The notes under the pieces are model-generated. The model saw only the letters and a program-made list of their open reading frames with translations, ran no database searches and was not told where the DNA came from. DNA of 64,000 nt from Kribbella monticola (GTDB taxonomy: Bacteria > Actinomycetota > Actinomycetes > Propionibacteriales > Kribbellaceae), in contig NZ_QFXK01000091.1 in assembly GCF_003261635.1 (NCBI RefSeq), positions 1 to 64,000 on the forward strand, read 5' to 3'. Positions 41,353 through 48,407 of the stretch are shown one piece after another. The translations under genes were made by a program, and so were the position numbers. Every line of letters begins with the position of its first letter. Position 1 is the first letter of the stretch.

Positions 41353-42390
41353 ATGGCTCAGTACGCGTTACTCATTCTTCCGTCGACCAATCGGGTGTAC
41401 GCCGAGTCGTCCACCGAGCTGACGATGGCGGAGCTGGCCCTGTTCGGCCGGACCGCGCTCGAGACGCCGGTCGACGACATCGCTCGTACGACGATCGGCG
41501 GCGTCCCGTACGTCACCTTCGAGGCCGACGACCTGACCGAGGCCGACGCGGCCAAGCTGGCCAACCTGTCGTCGATCTACGCGCTGTTCCGCTTCGACGG
41601 GAAGCTGCTGGAGCCCGTCCACCTGCAGTCGCTCGATCGGCTCGACAGCGACCTGATCACCATCCCGAAGTACCAGGGCAAGACCAACGAGCTGTTCACC
41701 AAGCTGCTGCTGAACGTCACGCTGCTCTCGTCGGACTTCGCCGGTGACCTGCTGGAGCGCAAGTTCTCGGTGATCGACCCGCTGTGCGGACGCGGTACGA
41801 CGATGAACCAGGCGCTGATGTACGGGTTCGACGCGGCCGGGGTCGATGTCGATCGCAAGGACTTCGAGGCGTACGGGACCTTCGTGCAGACGTGGCTCAA
41901 GCGCAAGCGGCTCAAGCACGAGGCCGAGGTGATCCGGGTCCGGCGCGACGGCCGGGTCGCGGCGCACCGATTGCAGGTGTCGTTCGGGCTCACCAAGGAG
42001 GACTGGAAGGCGGGCGACAAGCTGAACCTCAGCTACGTCAACGCCGACACCACCAAGGCCCTGGACTTCTACAAGCCTGGCACCTTCGACCTGGTGGTGA
42101 CCGACGCGCCGTACGGCGTGCAGCACGGCAGCCGTACTGCGGAGAGCGGGTTGCACCGCAGCCCGATCGACCTGCTGAAAGCTGCTGCTCCGGTCTGGGC
42201 GAGGCTGTTGCGCCGAGGCGGCGCACTCGGCATCGCCTGGAACACCAACGTCGCCAAGCGCGACGCGGCGATCGAGATCCTGGCCGGCGCCGGACTCGAG
42301 CCGCTCGACGACCCGCCGTACCAGGACTTCGTCCACCGCGTGGACCAGGCCATCGTCCGCGACATCCTGATCGCCCGCCGACCTTCTTAG
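41353..42390 (+). CDS. TRM11-like SAM-dependent RNA methyltransferase
   Basis: A 345-residue methyltransferase. SAM-binding motif I is 'IDPLCGRGTTMNQAL' (residues 141-155), and catalytic motif IV is 'TDAPYGVQHGS' (250-260), the D-A-P-Y-G variant seen in tRNA guanine-N2 methyltransferases of the Trm11 type rather than the NPPY of DNA enzymes. The N-terminal 110 residues may be the RNA-binding part but do not show a clear THUMP motif. ATG 41353 follows GCAGGAGAC. The target base is unproven. Confidence 0.72.
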   Translation: MAQYALLILPSTNRVYAESSTELTMAELALFGRTALETPVDDIARTTIGGVPYVTFEADDLTEADAAKLANLSSIYALFRFDGKLLEPVHLQSLDRLDSDLITIPKYQGKTNELFTKLLLNVTLLSSDFAGDLLERKFSVIDPLCGRGTTMNQALMYGFDAAGVDVDRKDFEAYGTFVQTWLKRKRLKHEAEVIRVRRDGRVAAHRLQVSFGLTKEDWKAGDKLNLSYVNADTTKALDFYKPGTFDLVVTDAPYGVQHGSRTAESGLHRSPIDLLKAAAPVWARLLRRGGALGIAWNTNVAKRDAAIEILAGAGLEPLDDPPYQDFVHRVDQAIVRDILIARRPS

Positions 42391-42405
42391 CCCGGGCTGC
42401 TCTGC

Positions 42406-43473
42406 TCAGTCGGCGGGTAGGTAGAGGCCGATCATCAAGGTGCCCCGGGTGGGAGTGCTGCCGACCGGGCGGGCCTCGACCTGGCCGGCGGCTTGGGCTT
42501 CGACCGCGACCGACTTCAGGCCGGCCAGCGGTCCGTCGCCGGGGCCGACGGTGAAGGTCTGGCCTCCTGAGACCCCGGCGATCTCGAAGGTGTGCAGTTC
42601 GGGGACGTCGAGCGTTCCGAAGACCACGACGAACGGCTTGAACGCCGGCGTCTGGAGGCTCACGCCCGGCTGGGCCTGCGACTTGGCGAACTCCGTGGTC
42701 ATGCTGTCGGCCCAGCGATAGAGGTGTCCCTGGTGCTCGATGAGCGCAGGAAAGGACACGTCCGGCTTGGTGAAGATCGGCCGGTCGTCCGAGCGGCTGT
42801 AGATGCCGAAGCCGACCTGCTGATCGGGTGAGACCGACGGTATGCCGTTCAGGTCGACGATCTCGGCGCTGATGTTCGCAGGTCGCGTCGGATCTGCGAA
42901 CAGCTTCTTCGCGGTCAGCCGGGCGGTCACGATCGACCCGGGGTCCGTGGCCGGGTAGGAACTGCAGTCCTCGGTCGTGATCACCCGGCCGTCGATGCGC
43001 AGGACAACCTTCCGGCCATCTTCGCCTCGAGCGATCGGGCGGTCGCAGAACACCCTGATGTCGACCTGCCGATCGCCTGGAACCCAGCGCAGAGTGGCCG
43101 CTCCTTGGCCGACCTTGCCGACCGTCGCGGCCTGCAGGGCATCACCGGCGACCTCGGCGCGGTACCGGATCCCGTTCTGGACGTGGTCCTTGCCCGAGGT
43201 CTTGGGCGCCTGGCTCGGCAGGCCGTCCGACGGCTCGGTCGGTCGCATCGACGGACTCGAGGCCGGGGGCGCATCGGTGACGACTCGAAGGCCGTTGCCT
43301 AGAGCAACTAACGCGATGACGGCGACGACTGCCGAACCAGCGGCGGTGGCTATGGCGCGGCGACGACGGAGCTGGGCCCTGCGCCGTCGTACGGCGAGCA
43401 GCGGGACCGGTTGGGTCGGGTCGATCTCTGTGGCCTGGTCGTGCAGGTGATCCCGCAGGTCGTTGAGGCTCAT
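42406..43473 (-). CDS. Membrane-anchored extracytoplasmic protein coupled to a sigma factor (cassette 1)
   Basis: A 355-residue protein: a ~35-residue cytoplasmic start ('LNDLRDHLHDQATEIDPTQPVPLLAVRRRRAQLRRRR'), one membrane helix (residues ~40-60) and a long extracytoplasmic domain with a Pro/Ser linker. Its ATG overlaps the TGA of the SigE-type sigma gene. The layout is that of an anti-sigma or signal-sensing partner, but no zinc anti-sigma (H-x3-C-x2-C) motif is present. It shares its plan with the protein of cassette 2. Confidence 0.7.
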   Translation of the reverse strand: MSLNDLRDHLHDQATEIDPTQPVPLLAVRRRRAQLRRRRAIATAAGSAVVAVIALVALGNGLRVVTDAPPASSPSMRPTEPSDGLPSQAPKTSGKDHVQNGIRYRAEVAGDALQAATVGKVGQGAATLRWVPGDRQVDIRVFCDRPIARGEDGRKVVLRIDGRVITTEDCSSYPATDPGSIVTARLTAKKLFADPTRPANISAEIVDLNGIPSVSPDQQVGFGIYSRSDDRPIFTKPDVSFPALIEHQGHLYRWADSMTTEFAKSQAQPGVSLQTPAFKPFVVVFGTLDVPELHTFEIAGVSGGQTFTVGPGDGPLAGLKSVAVEAQAAGQVEARPVGSTPTRGTLMIGLYLPAD

Positions 43474-43982
43474 GACTGCTCCCTGGCGGCGTCGAGGAGG
43501 GCGGGGTCGATCCGGAGTTTGGCCAGCGCGCGACTGGTCTGGCTCTTCACCGTGCCGACCGAACAGCCGAGGATCCGGGCGGCCTCAGCCTCCGTCAGGT
43601 CCTCGTAGAACCGGAGCACGATGACGGCGCGCATCTTTCGCGGCAGCCGGCGGAGGGCCTCACCGAGGTCGGTGCGGTCGTCGGCGCCGAGGTGATTGGT
43701 GGTGGGGGTGTGGGGTAGGTCGGCGGTCGGGTACTCGCTGTTCCAGCGGCGGCGCCACCAGGACGTGTAGGTGTTCACCAGCGTTCGGTGCACGTACGGC
43801 GCCGGGTCGTCGATCCGCCGCCAGACGGGCCAGCATTTCGCCAGCACCGTCTGCAGCAGATCCTCGGCGAGGGCGCGGTCCTGGGTCAGCAAGTAGGCCG
43901 TCCGCAGCAACGCGGCATAGCGAGCCACGACGAAGTCCTCGAACTCCACGCCCTCGCTCATCTCTTCCACCACGATCTCCAC
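43470..43982 (-). CDS. SigE-family ECF RNA polymerase sigma factor (cassette 1)
   Basis: A 170-residue ECF sigma factor with region 2 ('LLRTAYLLTQDRALAEDLLQTVLAKCWPVW ... PYVHRTLVNTYTSWWRRRW') and region 4 ('LPRKMRAVIVLRFYEDLTEAEAARILGCSVGTVKSQTSRALAKLR'). The 'SWWRRRW' pattern is typical of the actinobacterial SigE-family subgroup. GTG 43982 is used; ATG 43961 (MSEGVEF) is an alternative. It lies downstream of a box shared with the second sigma gene and overlaps its membrane partner. Confidence 0.9.
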   Translation of the reverse strand: MEIVVEEMSEGVEFEDFVVARYAALLRTAYLLTQDRALAEDLLQTVLAKCWPVWRRIDDPAPYVHRTLVNTYTSWWRRRWNSEYPTADLPHTPTTNHLGADDRTDLGEALRRLPRKMRAVIVLRFYEDLTEAEAARILGCSVGTVKSQTSRALAKLRIDPALLDAAREQS

Positions 43983-43996
43983 ACCGCCTACCAGCG

Positions 43997-44018
43997 GTCA
44001 AACCCCCGAAAAGGTTGC
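43997..44018 (-). promoter_or_regulatory. Putative autoregulated ECF promoter of sigma gene 1
   Basis: On the minus strand GCAACCTTTTCG-N7-GAC ends 15 bp from the sigma start. The same CTTTTCG-N7-GAC occurs at the equivalent place before the second sigma gene (45295-45311). The GCAACC element resembles the AAC-type -35 of ECF promoters. Cross- or self-regulation is inferred. Confidence 0.5.
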
Positions 44019-44049
44019 ATCACTCCGATGGCAAACAGACAGCGAGTGC

Positions 44050-44706
44050 TCACGTCGGCGTGCCGGCCGGTGCGGGGAGTTCGTTGGTCGGTGAGGTGTA
44101 GATGCCGAGTGCGAGCTGTGCGTTCTGGTCGCCTTCGCGGTGGCTCAGTTCGTCGACGACGGCCAGTCTGACCCGGGCGGGTTTGCCGATCGGCGTGTCG
44201 GCCCAGAGCGCGTCGGTCGGGATCAGCCGCCGGACCGCCTCGCCGGAGGCGTTGGTGTCGCTGGTGCATTCGAGCTCGGCGACGAGTCGGGTGTTGATCC
44301 AGATCCGGATCCCTTTCGGGCTCGAGGTGGTCGAGCGGCAGGCGCTGCGCAGTACGACGTTCTTCGTCGTGGGCGTCCAGGTGAAGGTCAGCGGGCCTTC
44401 GCCGGGGCTGCCGATCCAGGCCTTCTCCAACCGGTCGTCGCCGACCGTACCGGGGAAGGTGATGCCGTCCTTGGCGTAGTCGGCGGGTGGCGGGTCGGCC
44501 GGTTCCGGTGTGGTCGAGGTCAGGGCGGGCGTCAGCAGCCCGGCCGTCAGGAGGGCGACGACGGCGGTGCCGCCGAGGGCAGCGGCAAGGCGGCGTTGTT
44601 TGGTCCGCCGGATCTTGCGCCGCGTGCCGGCCACCAGGTCGGTGGGGTGTTCGTCCGCCGATGTGGCGCGGGAGTCGAGTTCGGCGCGGAGATCGGTGAG
44701 GTTCAT
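44050..44706 (-). CDS. Membrane-anchored extracytoplasmic protein coupled to a sigma factor (cassette 2)
   Basis: A 218-residue protein with the same plan as the cassette 1 partner: cytoplasmic start ('NLTDLRAELDSRATSADEHPTDLVAGTRRKIRRTKQRR'), a membrane helix (residues ~41-60) and a Thr/Pro linker leading to an extracytoplasmic domain. ATG 44706 overlaps the sigma TGA. Presumed anti-sigma or sensor; no recognised domain. The longer upstream frame is antisense-like arginine-rich sequence and is rejected. Confidence 0.7.
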   Translation of the reverse strand: MNLTDLRAELDSRATSADEHPTDLVAGTRRKIRRTKQRRLAAALGGTAVVALLTAGLLTPALTSTTPEPADPPPADYAKDGITFPGTVGDDRLEKAWIGSPGEGPLTFTWTPTTKNVVLRSACRSTTSSPKGIRIWINTRLVAELECTSDTNASGEAVRRLIPTDALWADTPIGKPARVRLAVVDELSHREGDQNAQLALGIYTSPTNELPAPAGTPT

Positions 44707-45275
44707 CGGCTGACCTCCTGGTCGGCAGGGGTGCCCGCGAGCAGGGCCGGGTCGAGACGGAGTTTGGCGAAGGCCTTGCTGGTCTGGCTCTTGACCGTGC
44801 CGGCGGAGCAGCCGAGGACGCGGGCCGTCTCGGCTTCGGTGAGGTCTTCGTAGAACCGCAGTACGACGACCGCGCGCTGCCGGCGGGGGAGCCGCTGGAG
44901 GGCCCGCCAGATGTCGGTGGGCTCCTCGGCGCCGGTCTCGTGGGCCTGCTCGGGCAGTTCGTCGGTGGGCTGCTCGCCGTTCCAGCGGCGCCGCCACCAG
45001 GTGGCGTACGTGTTCACCATGATCTTGCGGACGTACGGCTCGGGATCGCCGCCCTCGATCCTGCTCCAGGCGAACCAGGCCTTCGCGAGGGCCGTCTGGA
45101 CGAGATCCTCGGCCAGCGCGTGGTCCTGGGTGAGCAGGTAGGCGGTTCGCAGCAGGGTGCGCGATCGGGCCACCACGAAGGCGTCGAAGCTCTCCGCTGC
45201 GGTCACCTGATGCCCCGTCCCCCGTGCACGCAGGGTAAGCGCGCTGTCGTCGATGGTCACATCATGGCTGACCAT
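44703..45275 (-). CDS. SigE-family ECF RNA polymerase sigma factor (cassette 2)
   Basis: A 190-residue paralogue of the first sigma factor. Region 2 reads 'FDAFVVARSRTLLRTAYLLTQDHALAEDLVQTALAKAWFAW...PYVRKIMVNTYATWWRRRW', and region 4 'LPRRQRAVVVLRFYEDLTEAETARVLGCSAGTVKSQTSKAFAKLRLDPALLAG'. ATG 45275 is chosen because its distance to the shared upstream box matches cassette 1; GTG 45206 would give a shorter, more usual N-terminus. The carboxypeptidase gene diverges from it and may be a target. Confidence 0.88.
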   Translation of the reverse strand: MVSHDVTIDDSALTLRARGTGHQVTAAESFDAFVVARSRTLLRTAYLLTQDHALAEDLVQTALAKAWFAWSRIEGGDPEPYVRKIMVNTYATWWRRRWNGEQPTDELPEQAHETGAEEPTDIWRALQRLPRRQRAVVVLRFYEDLTEAETARVLGCSAGTVKSQTSKAFAKLRLDPALLAGTPADQEVSR

Positions 45276-45294
45276 CCGGTGCAGGGAATTGGTT

Positions 45295-45311
45295 GTCCAT
45301 TCGGCGAAAAG
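45295..45311 (-). promoter_or_regulatory. Putative ECF promoter box of sigma gene 2
   Basis: CTTTTCG-N7-GAC on the minus strand, 20 bp upstream of the sigma ATG, matches the box before sigma gene 1 in sequence, spacing and position. It sits in the gap shared with the divergent carboxypeptidase gene. Confidence 0.5.
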
Positions 45312-45401
45312 TTTCCGGTGGGCTCTGGTCAAGCGGCAGATAATGACGCGATGCTGACCGGTGACCACGCGTTCCGCCCCTCGCGTCCCCGGAGGTTGAC
45401 C

Positions 45402-46160
45402 ATGCAGCTCAGCAGCAGACGACTCCCCAGGATCCTCGCCGTACTGGCCCTGTTCGCGGCGATGCTCGCGACGAGCATCACCACCTCGATCGTCACGGCG
45501 ACCAAGGCCCACGCCGACGGTTGCTACACCTGGAACCGCACGTTGAGCGAAGGCGCCAGCGGCGAAGACGTCCGGCAGTTGCAGATCCGGGTCGCCGGCT
45601 ATCCGGCGTACGGCGGTCATATCGCTACCGACGGCGCTTTCGGGCCGGCGACCAAGGCGGCGGTGCAGCGGTTCCAGTCCGCCTATGGGCTCGGCGCGGA
45701 CGGCATCGCCGGCCCGGCGACGTTCAGCAAGATCTACGCGTTGCAGGACGACGACTGCACGCCGATCCACTTCACCTACGCCGAGCTTGACGACGGTTGC
45801 GGCGGCAGCGGGTACGACGGTGGGCCGCTGTCCGAGGCGGCGACCAAGGCCAACGCACTCCAGACCATGTGGCAGTTGGAGGCGCTCCGGCACGCGCTCG
45901 GCGATGTGGCGATCAACGTCAGCAGCGGCTTCCGGAGTATCCCGTGCAACAACTCGGTCGGTGGCGCGAGCAACAGCCAGCACCTGTACGGCCGGTCCGC
46001 CGACCTGACCGGATCGCCTTCCCTGTGCACGTTGGCGAAACAAGCGCGCTACCACGGTTTCGGCGGCATCTTCGGCCCCGGCTACCCCGATCACAACGAC
46101 CACACCCACGTGGACATTCGCACCACGAACTCCTGGTCCGCGCCCAACTGCGGCATCTGA
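45402..46160 (+). CDS. Secreted zinc D-Ala-D-Ala carboxypeptidase (PG-binding + M15)
   Basis: A 252-residue exported enzyme: signal peptide (residues 1-~38, 'ILAVLALFAAMLATSITTSIV'), a peptidoglycan-binding domain ('LSEGASGEDVRQLQIRVAGYPAYGG...TDGAFGPATKAAVQRFQSAYGL') and a C-terminal M15 domain. Zinc ligands fit H and D in 'SNSQHLYGRSADLTG' and the last H in 'DHNDHTHVDIR'. The architecture equals the Streptomyces albus G carboxypeptidase. ATG 45402 follows GGAGG. A -10-like GATAAT lies at 45339. It diverges from sigma gene 2. Confidence 0.92.
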   Translation: MQLSSRRLPRILAVLALFAAMLATSITTSIVTATKAHADGCYTWNRTLSEGASGEDVRQLQIRVAGYPAYGGHIATDGAFGPATKAAVQRFQSAYGLGADGIAGPATFSKIYALQDDDCTPIHFTYAELDDGCGGSGYDGGPLSEAATKANALQTMWQLEALRHALGDVAINVSSGFRSIPCNNSVGGASNSQHLYGRSADLTGSPSLCTLAKQARYHGFGGIFGPGYPDHNDHTHVDIRTTNSWSAPNCGI

Positions 46161-46165
46161 GCAAA

Positions 46166-46206
46166 GCGCCGGTACTGCAGGGCGCCGGTACTGCGGAGGC
46201 GCCGGT
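46166..46206. repeat. GCGCCGGTACTGC short direct repeat
   Basis: GCGCCGGTACTGC occurs at 46166-46178 and 46182-46194, with a diverged third copy at 46199, in the 54-bp gap between two convergent genes. It contains the GTACTGC word that is frequent throughout the window. Confidence 0.7.
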
Positions 46207-46214
46207 GCCCTGTA

Positions 46215-46877
46215 CTACGGGGTGCCGGCGCTCCGGATCAGCTGGGTGAGGGTGATCCCGGCGGCGCGATCCAGATGCTCCGCCGTCAGCCCCGCGGCTC
46301 GTGCACCGAGGACGTCGAGTTCGAAGTTGTCGCCGATCATCAACGTCTCGGCCGGTTCCACCCCGAGCGCGTCGCAGGTCAGCCGATACGCCTCGACGGC
46401 GGGCTTGCTGTACCCGAGGCCTTGTGACGTACAGACCACGTCGACCAGGTCCGCCAGCCCGATGTGCTCGAGCTTGGCGTTCTGCTGCGGCGTACTGCCG
46501 TTGGTGAGTACGCCGATCCGCCATCCGTTGCTTCGGGCAACTTCCATCGCCGGGCGTGCGTCGTCGAAGGCGGCCCAGTTCCGGCGGTACCAGGCGAGGT
46601 AGCCGTCGAAGGTGACGTCCAGGTCGTCGTCCGTGCCGGGCACCGCCTGCTCGATCAACGGCAGGAACTCGCGCAGCCGGGCCCGGCGCTGTCCTTGATG
46701 GGAGTACGTGCCCGCCAGCCAGGCGTCGAAGGTGCGGCGCTCGATGTCGAACCACTGTGCGAGCAGCTCGGCGGTCGGAGTACGGCCGAGTTCCGCCACC
46801 CAGGCGTTGACCGCGTTGGTGGCCGACGTGGTGTGGTCGAACAGCGTGTCGTCGAGGTCGAAGAGGACGGCCTTCAT
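46215..46877 (-). CDS. HAD-IA family hydrolase
   Basis: A 220-residue haloacid-dehalogenase-type phosphatase. Motif I FDLDDTLFD gives the nucleophile D7 and acid D9, motif II is 'VLTNGS', motif III the K in 'GYSKPAVEAY', and motif IV 'MIGDNFELDVLGARAAG'. The small helical cap (residues ~15-85) is the class IA type. Pyrimidine 5'-nucleotidase-like activity is possible. ATG 46877 overlaps the stop of the upstream FMN oxidase by 4 bp. Confidence 0.87.
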   Translation of the reverse strand: MKAVLFDLDDTLFDHTTSATNAVNAWVAELGRTPTAELLAQWFDIERRTFDAWLAGTYSHQGQRRARLREFLPLIEQAVPGTDDDLDVTFDGYLAWYRRNWAAFDDARPAMEVARSNGWRIGVLTNGSTPQQNAKLEHIGLADLVDVVCTSQGLGYSKPAVEAYRLTCDALGVEPAETLMIGDNFELDVLGARAAGLTAEHLDRAAGITLTQLIRSAGTP

Positions 46878-48025
46878 GCGGCTCGCACCGAGTCGCGGTT
46901 CAGCTCGCGGTGGTTGGCGTACCCCGACAGGGCCAGCGTCAGATCGAGCTCCGCCAGCAGACAACGCAGTACGTGTTCGACTCCTGCCTGCCCGGCGAGC
47001 GCCAGCCCGTACAGGAAGGGCCGTCCGAGGAGGATCGCCTTTGCGCCAAGGGCAAGCGCCTTCGCGGCGTCGGAGCCGGTCCGCACACCGGAGTCGAAGA
47101 GCACGGTGATCTGCTCGCCGACCGAGTCCGCGATCGCGGGCAGCGCGTCGAGTGCGGCGATCGCCCCGTCGACCTGGCGGCCGCCGTGGTTCGACACCAC
47201 GATGCCGTCGACGCCGTGCTCGGCCGCGAGCTTGGCGTCGTCGACCGAGGTGATGCCCTTGAGCACGATCGGGCCGTCCCAGTTGTCGCGGAGGAAGGAC
47301 AGTTCGTCCCAGCCCAGCCCGACGTTGGGGAACATCTGCGCCCAGTGCATGACCGCAGCGGTCGGGTCTTCGGCGATCGGCTTGGCCAGCTTCGCCTGGA
47401 ACGCGGGATCGCTGAAGTAGTTCGCCAGTCCCTCGCCCTTGAGGAACGGCAGGAAGCCGCGATCCAGGTCAGCGGGCCGCCAGCCGATCGTGCCGGTGTC
47501 GAGGGTGAGCAGCAGAACGGAGTACCCACTGGTCTTCGCCCGCTGCAGGAAGCTGAGGCAGACGTCCTTGTCGGTCGGCCAGTACAGCTGGTACCACTTG
47601 CTGGCCGCGTCGATCTGCTCGAACGAGTGGCTGGCCTGCGTCGAGTGCGTGTAGGTCAGCCCGAGTGCACTGGCTGCTCTTGCTGTTGCCAGTTCGCCGT
47701 CGGGATGCGCGAGCGTCTGTACGCCGATGGGCGCGATCACCACCGGCGCGGGCATCTTGGTGCCGAGGATCGTGCAGGACAGGTCCCGCTCGGTGCTGCC
47801 GCGAAGCATCCGTGGGATCAGCCGCCACCGGTCGAAGGCGGCCAGATTGGCGCGGGTCGTCGAACCGCTGCCCGCGCTCGGGACGATGTAGCCCATCGCC
47901 TCGGCCGAGAGGTTCGCCGCCGCCTGGGACTCCAGCCGGGACAGGTCGGTGGTGATCTCCGGCCTGGTGTTCTGGAACATCCCCTGCACGTAGATGCTCA
48001 ACTGGTGATCGCCGTAGTTGGCCAT
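46874..48025 (-). CDS. FMN-dependent alpha-hydroxy-acid oxidase (lactate 2-monooxygenase-like)
   Basis: A 383-residue TIM-barrel flavoprotein. The active-site signature SNHGGRQVDGA (His base and Arg) is near residues 283-293, and FMN contacts fit 'APVVIAPIGVQTLAHPDGE' and 'DSGVRTGSDAAKALALGAKAILLGRPFLYG'. The N-terminus 'GDHQLSIYVQGMF' and the missing membrane loop are more like mycobacterial lactate monooxygenase than glycolate oxidase. It is cotranscribed with the HAD gene, whose product could act on the same route. Confidence 0.87.
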   Translation of the reverse strand: MANYGDHQLSIYVQGMFQNTRPEITTDLSRLESQAAANLSAEAMGYIVPSAGSGSTTRANLAAFDRWRLIPRMLRGSTERDLSCTILGTKMPAPVVIAPIGVQTLAHPDGELATARAASALGLTYTHSTQASHSFEQIDAASKWYQLYWPTDKDVCLSFLQRAKTSGYSVLLLTLDTGTIGWRPADLDRGFLPFLKGEGLANYFSDPAFQAKLAKPIAEDPTAAVMHWAQMFPNVGLGWDELSFLRDNWDGPIVLKGITSVDDAKLAAEHGVDGIVVSNHGGRQVDGAIAALDALPAIADSVGEQITVLFDSGVRTGSDAAKALALGAKAILLGRPFLYGLALAGQAGVEHVLRCLLAELDLTLALSGYANHRELNRDSVRAA

Positions 48026-48073
48026 GCCGGGATGTTTTCACGGATCCCCGCCGGCCCCAATCCTCGAGGGGGA

Positions 48074-48292
48074 TCAGTAGAAGAGGTGGCGGGGCGAACG
48101 CGCGGTGATCCTGGTCGTCCGCACGCTGACCTGCCGGTGATCGGCGCCCTGGTCGTCCGCCGGGTCCGAAGCCGGATCCGTGCTGTCGGAGGACGCGGCG
48201 GCGAGCGCGGCCTCGCCGGTGAGCTGCAGGGCGATCAGGGTGAGCGCCGTCATGGTCAGGACGGTGGCCGCCAGGGGACGGGGTTGCTCCAT
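48074..48292 (-). CDS. Small secreted protein diverging from the SARP regulator
   Basis: A 72-residue protein: a hydrophobic signal sequence (residues 8-31, 'AATVLTMTALTLIALQL') with an Ala-x-Ala region, then an acidic Ser/Asp stretch and a basic tail ending 'RSPRHLFY'. ATG 48292 is preceded by a strong GAGGAGAGG at good spacing, the main reason I accept the gene. No family is recognised. It diverges from the SARP gene across 115 bp that contain a direct repeat. Confidence 0.6.
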   Translation of the reverse strand: MEQPRPLAATVLTMTALTLIALQLTGEAALAAASSDSTDPASDPADDQGADHRQVSVRTTRITARSPRHLFY

Positions 48293-48333
48293 CGGTGCGT
48301 CCTCTCCTCGAGTGGTGCGATCAGCCTCGGTCA

Positions 48334-48355
48334 GGGCGCTCTCGGGGCGCTCTCG
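48334..48355. promoter_or_regulatory. 11-bp tandem direct repeat, possible SARP box
   Basis: GGGCGCTCTCG occurs twice with an exact 11-bp period in the gap between the small secreted protein and the SARP gene. SARP regulators bind direct heptamer repeats spaced by 11 bp. A CAGACT (48375-48380) downstream could be a -10 box for the SARP gene. Confidence 0.5.
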
Positions 48356-48407
48356 TCGTGATCCCTGCGTCGGGCAGACTGGAGCGGTAGAGGCCGACAG
48401 GAGGATC

